Below are positions 61,829 to 64,000 of a DNA stretch of 64,000 nt, one piece after another. The stretch lies in NCBI GenBank assembly GCA_963835685.1, contig CAWIGI010000013.1:186001-250000 (forward strand). The letters are read 5' to 3'. The notes under the pieces are model-generated. The model did no database searches and was not told the origin of the DNA. It saw only the letters and a program-made list of their open reading frames with translations. This DNA is from DATAGF01 sp963835685. Its GTDB lineage: Bacteria; Actinomycetota; Thermoleophilia; Miltoncostaeales; Miltoncostaeaceae. Every line of letters begins with the position of its first letter. Within the stretch, counting starts at the first letter, position 1. The translations under genes were made by a program, and so were the position numbers.

Positions 61829-63097
61829 ATGCGACGCGACGAGCTCGCCGCGCTGGGCATCCAGCTGCCGGTGCTGCCGGCGATCGCCCTCGGCCCGCTG
61901 CCCGGGGCGCCGGCGTGGGCCGCCCGCCTCGCGCGGATCGGCCTCGACGTGGCCGCGAGCGGAGCCGAGCGGGACACCGCCGCGACCATCGCGACCGCCC
62001 GCGCCGCCGCGCCCCACCTGCCGCTGAAGGCGCGCGCCGCCGACGCCGGGGCGCTGGACGGGCTGGCGCCGCTGATCGTCGAGAGCGACGGCGCCGTGCC
62101 CGCCGGCCACTACCGCCTCGGCCCGGACGAGGACCTCATCGCGGCCGTGGACGGCCGGGACGGGGCCGTCGAGGACCCGAACGACGTCGCGCGGCGCGCG
62201 CTCGCGCGCGCCCGGGAGGGGACCGCCTCGGCCCTCTGGGTCGCGGCCACGCCCGGTCTCGATGACCTCCCCGAGGACGTCGCCGAGGCGAAGCTGGCGG
62301 CGCTCGTGGAGGGCGCGCGCCAGGCGCGCCTCTGGCTGGCGAAGGAGCAGTTCGACCGCGACGACCCGGGCCCGTCCTGGGGCCCGCGGGGGTACGCCGG
62401 CTCCGGCTCCGCGTCCTCCACCGCACCCGACCGCGGGGGTCCGCTGGAGGGGCGCTGGACCCTGACAGGGGCAGGGGGGAAGATCGACGCCGTCTTCGCC
62501 GACGGCCGCGTCAGCGGGAACGCTGGCGTCAACGCGTACACCGGGCCGTACGCGGCGACGGCCGCCGGCGACCTGGATATCGGGCAGCTCGCGACGACGA
62601 GGAAGGCGGGCCCGCCTGCGGCGGCCGAGGCTGAGCGGGCGTACCTCGCGGCGCTGCGGGGCGTGACCTCCTACCGCTCGGACGGCCGCGCCCTGACGCT
62701 CTTCTCGCCGGGGGGACTGCCCACCCTCGCCTACGAGCGGAGCGAAGGAACGGTCGTCGGGTCGTGGCAGGTGACGGGGTTCAACAACGGCCGGCAGGCG
62801 GTCGTGTCGGTCCTCGCCGGCTCCGCGATCAGCGCCGCCTTCGTCGAGGACGGGACCCTGACGGGCGACGCGGGCGTCAACGCGTACAGGACGAGCTACA
62901 CGATCTCGCCGGACGGGACCGGCATCTCGGTCTCCCCGGCGGTGACCACGCGGATGGCCGGTCGGCAGGAGCTGATGGACCAGGAGCGGGACTACCTGCG
63001 GGCGCTCGAGTCGGCCGCGACCTTCACGGTGCGGGGCTCGAAGCTCGAGCTGCGCGATGGCGCGGACGCGATCGCCGTCACCATGAGGCGCTCCTGA
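61829..63097 (+). CDS. methionine synthase-associated TIM-barrel-like domain fused to two META domains
   Basis: Residues 1-190 (MRRDELAALGIQLPVLPAIA, EGARQARLWLAKEQFDRD at the end) resemble a short half-barrel protein that I recall as lying beside metH in related genomes. Residues 205-422 are two META/HslJ-like domains (LEGRWTLTGAGGKIDAVFAD with SGNAGVNAYTGPY; VVGSWQVTGFNNGRQAV with TGDAGVNAYRTSY). META domains occur in heat-shock or secreted proteins, but no signal peptide is present. The frame is uninterrupted through a Gly/Ser linker, so this is a real or very recent fusion. The end converges on metH. Confidence 0.7.
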   Translation: MRRDELAALGIQLPVLPAIALGPLPGAPAWAARLARIGLDVAASGAERDTAATIATARAAAPHLPLKARAADAGALDGLAPLIVESDGAVPAGHYRLGPDEDLIAAVDGRDGAVEDPNDVARRALARAREGTASALWVAATPGLDDLPEDVAEAKLAALVEGARQARLWLAKEQFDRDDPGPSWGPRGYAGSGSASSTAPDRGGPLEGRWTLTGAGGKIDAVFADGRVSGNAGVNAYTGPYAATAAGDLDIGQLATTRKAGPPAAAEAERAYLAALRGVTSYRSDGRALTLFSPGGLPTLAYERSEGTVVGSWQVTGFNNGRQAVVSVLAGSAISAAFVEDGTLTGDAGVNAYRTSYTISPDGTGISVSPAVTTRMAGRQELMDQERDYLRALESAATFTVRGSKLELRDGADAIAVTMRRS

Positions 63098-63104
63098 GGC
63101 GCGG

Positions 63105-64000
63105 TCAGGCCGCGGCGCCCTCCCGTGCCGCCGGCTCGTAGGCCAGGTTCGGCGCGATCCAGCGCTCGATCTCCTCGAGGGGCAGGCCCATCCGGCGTGC
63201 GTAGTCCTCGGCCTGGTCGGCGCCGACCGGGCCGACGGCGAAGTAGCGCGCCTGCGGATGGTGCAGGTACAGGCCGCTCACGGACGCCGCTGGCAGCATC
63301 GCGAGCGAGTCGGTCAGGCTCATCCCGACGGCCTGGGCCTCGAGCAGCTCGAACAGGCGGCGCTTGGGAAGGTGGTCGGGGCAGGCGGGGTAGCCGAAGG
63401 CGGGGCGGATGCCCCGGTAGGCCTCCGCGATGAGCTCCTCGTTGCTCAGCGACTCGTCCCGTCCGTAGCCCCACTCGCGACGCACCCGCGCGTGCAGCAT
63501 CTCCGCCAGGGCCTCGGCGAGGCGGTCGGCGAGCGCCTTGACCATGATCGCCGAGTAGTCGTCGTGGCGCGCCTCGTGGGCGGCGGCGAGCTCGTCGGCG
63601 CCGATCCCCGCCGTCACCGCGAAGCCGCCGACGTGGTCGAGCAACCCGGACTCCAGCGGAGCGACGAAGTCGGCGAGCGAGTACTGGGGCTTGTCCGCGG
63701 CCTTCACCCGCTGCTGGCGCAGCATGGGGAAGCGGGCGACCTCGGCGCCGCGGCCGGCGTCGGCGTAGAGGACGATGTCGTCGCCCTCCGAGTTGGCCGG
63801 CCACAGGCCGTAGGCCGCGCTCGCCTCGAGGGCGTCGCCCGCGGCCAGCTCGGCGAGCATCGCCTGGGCGTTGGCGTAGAGCTCCCGCGCGGCGGCGCCG
63901 TGGCGCGGGTGGTCGAGGACGTCGGGGAACTTGCCCCGCACCTCCCACGCGTGGAAGAAGAAGGTCCAGTCGATGAAGGGGACGATGTCGGCCAGCGGGA
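63105..64000 (-). CDS. metH: methionine synthase, C-terminal part (runs off the window)
   Basis: About 298 residues of the reactivation (AdoMet-binding) end of cobalamin-dependent methionine synthase: VPFIDWTFFFHAWEVRGKFP, SLADFVAPLESGLLDHVGGF, the DDYSAIMVKALADRLAEALAE helix, REWGYGRDESLSNEELIAEA, YRGIRPAFGYPACPDH (the AdoMet R-x-A-x-G-Y-P motif) and LPAASVSGLYLHHPQARYFA. It transfers methyl from methyltetrahydrofolate to homocysteine. The start and catalytic domains lie beyond position 64000. Confidence 0.95.
   Translation of the reverse strand, partial: PLADIVPFIDWTFFFHAWEVRGKFPDVLDHPRHGAAARELYANAQAMLAELAAGDALEASAAYGLWPANSEGDDIVLYADAGRGAEVARFPMLRQQRVKAADKPQYSLADFVAPLESGLLDHVGGFAVTAGIGADELAAAHEARHDDYSAIMVKALADRLAEALAEMLHARVRREWGYGRDESLSNEELIAEAYRGIRPAFGYPACPDHLPKRRLFELLEAQAVGMSLTDSLAMLPAASVSGLYLHHPQARYFAVGPVGADQAEDYARRMGLPLEEIERWIAPNLAYEPAAREGAAA

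Overview
The window reads as one stretch of a very GC-rich (roughly 73-74% by eye) actinobacterial chromosome. Third codon positions are nearly always G or C, GTG starts are common, -10 boxes of the TAnnnT type lie 4-9 bases before several start codons (leaderless transcripts), and ATGA/GTGA gene overlaps are frequent. The gene set (class I FbaB aldolase, futalosine-type menaquinone genes, a split cytochrome b with a cytochrome c-fused second subunit, LuxR/TPR regulator with alpha/beta hydrolase and FAD oxidase, secreted proteins with short exported domains) fits the Thermoleophilia/Solirubrobacterales side of Actinomycetota. That placement is inference, because no rRNA or ribosomal protein gene is present.

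Layout. 0-6 kb: minus-strand genes for a UDP-GlcNAc-derived diacetamido uronic acid (dehydrogenase, oxidoreductase, acetyltransferase, 2-epimerase), with a membrane protein and a glycolipid-binding-like protein on the plus strand. 6-13 kb: ccdA, glutamate dehydrogenase, FAD oxidase, fbaB and two unrelated ATP-grasp genes. 13-16 kb: proline-rich exported protein, small exported/membrane proteins, IS110 remnant. 16-22 kb: LuxR regulator, alpha/beta hydrolase without catalytic Ser and His, FAD oxidase, FUSC and DUF4234 membrane proteins. 22.1-24.4 kb: a lower-GC interval bounded by an intact tRNA-Lys(CTT) and a second 3' half of a tRNA-Lys-like gene. 24.5-30 kb: TPR protein, amidohydrolase, TatA, dCTP deaminase, LipA, zinc-ribbon protein behind a sigma28-type promoter, PPOX protein, rhodanese. 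30-39 kb: menaquinone genes (mqnC, mqnA, an MqnE/C-like C-terminal-only protein, polyprenyl synthase, menG, ubiX, ubiD) surrounding a quinol:cytochrome c reductase (qcrC, qcrB, Rieske). 39-43 kb: hemL, a two-domain AhbA/B-type siroheme decarboxylase, hemB. 43-49 kb: SDR, aat, ABC exporter, M23-like protein, YmdB phosphodiesterase, murein endopeptidase. 49-55 kb: two GT87-like membrane glycosyltransferases, GtrA, aminotransferase, D-Ala-D-Ala ligase. 55-64 kb: three tandem secreted paralogues, PanE-like reductase, enoyl-CoA hydratase, PEP carboxykinase, NCS1-type permease, a TIM-barrel-like/META fusion and the 3' part of metH.

The quinone, heme and bc-complex genes together describe a respiratory chain. 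Sugar, GtrA/GT87, Ddl, M23 and murein endopeptidase genes describe envelope assembly.

Two patterns concern the sequence itself. At least eight genes are interrupted by single-base frameshifts that leave otherwise intact proteins, and the hexamer GTCAAC appears where conserved Val-Asp pairs predict GTCGAC. Both look more like consensus errors than gene decay. The best candidate for something undescribed is an intergenic two-hairpin repeat (three copies plus a fragment) with a conserved CGCAAGA loop and covarying stems.
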